Positions 62,575 to 64,000 of a stretch of 64,000 nucleotides of DNA are shown in pieces (positions within the stretch are counted from its first letter, which is position 1; every line of letters begins with the position of its first letter). Under the pieces are notes generated by a model. That model was not told where the DNA came from, made no database searches, and saw only the letters and a program-made list of their open reading frames with translations. A program made the position numbers and the translations under genes. The DNA comes from Neelides folsomi (Eukaryota > Arthropoda > Collembola > Neelipleona > Neelidae). The DNA lies in the NCBI GenBank assembly GCA_034687125.1, contig JAQGBZ010000021.1, positions 248,001 through 312,000 on the forward strand, read 5' to 3'.

Positions 62575-64000
62575 TCACAAGGGTGAATTTGACTCAAAGT
62601 TAATTTTAGTCTTTCAATGTATGAGGATCCAAATTGAATTTTGATATGGGGAAAAGACCAGCCGCCGGCAGTCTTTCTTCATTCTTCCATCTCCATGTAG
62701 GAAAATTTGGAAGGATGAAAGAAGGCCTTTCATTCCTTGTCAATGTCATCGCTTCACTCCTTCGCTATTGAGGTTTCATTTCAATTTCTTATCCGCGATA
62801 ATCTTTATAACCTAACTAACACACCAGATATCATCCCATACAGCTAATGATCATTAAATCGAGTGAAAATAGTCAATAATGTTGATTGAAAAACACTTTA
62901 AGCCTACAATAACTTATATCTGGTATATTATTTATTTAATGCTCCATATTACATAAAGCCTTTGTTTATAAACAAACATTATTTGGCAAATAATTGTAAC
63001 AATAAGTATATGTAAGTACTTTATACTTATACAGATGCGTATAAACACATAGCTGGAAGAAAAGTAAAAAAAAGTAATAGGTTTGAATGAAAGTAATTGC
63101 TGGTAATTTCCACTCGTCTTATATTTTTTCAACTTTGTGTGTAAAGTGTGACGCGAGACGAGGATTATTTTGTTAATCCTTTGATTGTACCGCTTAATTG
63201 TCATTTTGGAATTGTAAGAAAACAGTGGGTGGGTGAAGGCTGGGCAGGGAAGATAAACAAAAGGTTTAAGGATTTCTCCTAAGAGAAAGAGGCTATCTAT
63301 CATCTTAAATCAACCGAAATCCCATTTTCCGCCCCAAACAATCATTCCGAGTTGGATGAAGAAAGAAGGCTAATCAAGCCCAGTCGATGCCTTAAACAAC
63401 AACTTTCCTCCGAATCTCTCAACGTCCACGAAGCTTATTACAAAGAAAAGAAGTAAAAGAAGGAAAGTTTCGTTGTAAAATATAGGAAATATCATCCCAA
63501 CTTCCCCTTTTCACTCCGAAATTCCTCCAGGGCATTTGGATTCAAATATGAAAAGGAAAGTAAAAAGGCTTCAGGAACAGCAACCAGAGGAGGAAGTAGA
63601 AAAAAGAGATTGAAAGAAGAACCTCGTTTGCCTCCATTTAACAATCCGACCTCTTCAATTTGACATTCACTGCTTTTTCATCCGCCCTTCTAAATGTGTC
63701 CTATTTCGCATCCATAAAGTGAATATAAATCCCACAAGACTTTAACTATGCGGTCTGTCAAAAAACAACCTCATAGGTTGAGGCATGAAACGAATTAGAG
63801 TATAATAATCATTTTCAAATAAATATATTTTTAAATACTTATGTTAATTTGGTTTGTTTTTCTAATCTTCTCGTACTTACATTGAATTTCAAAAATTAGA
63901 ATCGATGTATTTATTAGAGATATCCCTGAAAATTATATTTTGTTCTTCAAAAAAATATTTATGTTGTGTATTTGAGCTTTGAGCATGATCATTTACGCCT

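Larger units (their letters stand above)
59061..64000. other. Non-coding segment with tRNA-like fragments
   Basis: A less AT-rich, purine-rich patch sits at 59040-59110. The tRNA-like 3' half is at 59474 and the D-arm-like piece at 62555. A long AT-rich block spans 60090-60800 and contains the 18-bp palindrome. The 123-codon minus frame at 62932-63303 is rich in I, Y and K and looks like chance. Confidence 0.5.

Noticed and set aside
62932-63303. 123-codon minus frame as a gene
   Set aside because: Composition (I, Y, K, F) is that of random AT-rich DNA. It has no start context or domain.
1-64000. CRISPR array, prokaryotic operons, attachment sites or phage
   Set aside because: No regularly spaced repeats, no adjacent same-strand long frames and no ribosome-binding pattern. 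The composition and the hAT element point to a eukaryote.
1-64000. Retrotransposon or viral coding remnants
   Set aside because: No reverse transcriptase, integrase or capsid-like motif was seen in any open frame, and no long terminal repeats were found by eye.

Overview
This window looks like non-coding DNA from a eukaryote, most likely an invertebrate. By eye it is about two-thirds A+T. No open frame exceeds about 135 codons, and open frames occur on both strands, often overlapping in opposite directions, at lengths expected by chance. There are no ribosome-binding sites, operon-like arrays, rRNA genes, complete tRNA genes or CRISPR arrays. CpG is not obviously depleted, which fits a lightly methylated invertebrate genome better than a vertebrate one. 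An arthropod, perhaps a crustacean, is a guess from style only; nothing in the sequence proves it.

The one securely identified element is a 631-bp non-autonomous hAT-type transposon (MITE) at 42796-43426. It has a perfect 8-bp target-site duplication (CAACAGAC), CAGWGCTCT termini and dense subterminal TTAGGC/GCCTAA repeats. It has no transposase frame, so it would have to be moved by an enzyme encoded elsewhere.

The rest alternates every 0.5-2 kb between very AT-rich islands and mixed, polypurine or polypyrimidine segments full of GAGGAA/TTCCTC-type words. Long AT-rich blocks lie near 8180-9130, 21600-22340, 28680-29330 and 60090-60800. Less AT-rich patches lie near 12160-12600, 13490-13720, 19480-19740, 20170-20420 and 29400-29900. 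A word, GTATGGTATAC, recurs exactly four times in or beside AT-rich islands.

Several short stretches could be exons because an open frame meets a good splice signal: 58319-58654, 57386-57659, 42645-42795 (interrupted by the MITE), 12416-12666, and very short ATG-to-donor pieces at 844, 5685, 36543 and 51661. None matches a family I can name with confidence, and each could be chance. A tRNA-like 3' half sits at 59474-59512, probably a SINE or tRNA-pseudogene remnant.

Overall the window is best read as an intergenic stretch or the interior of a long intron, with one good mobile element. No working gene system can be demonstrated from the sequence alone.
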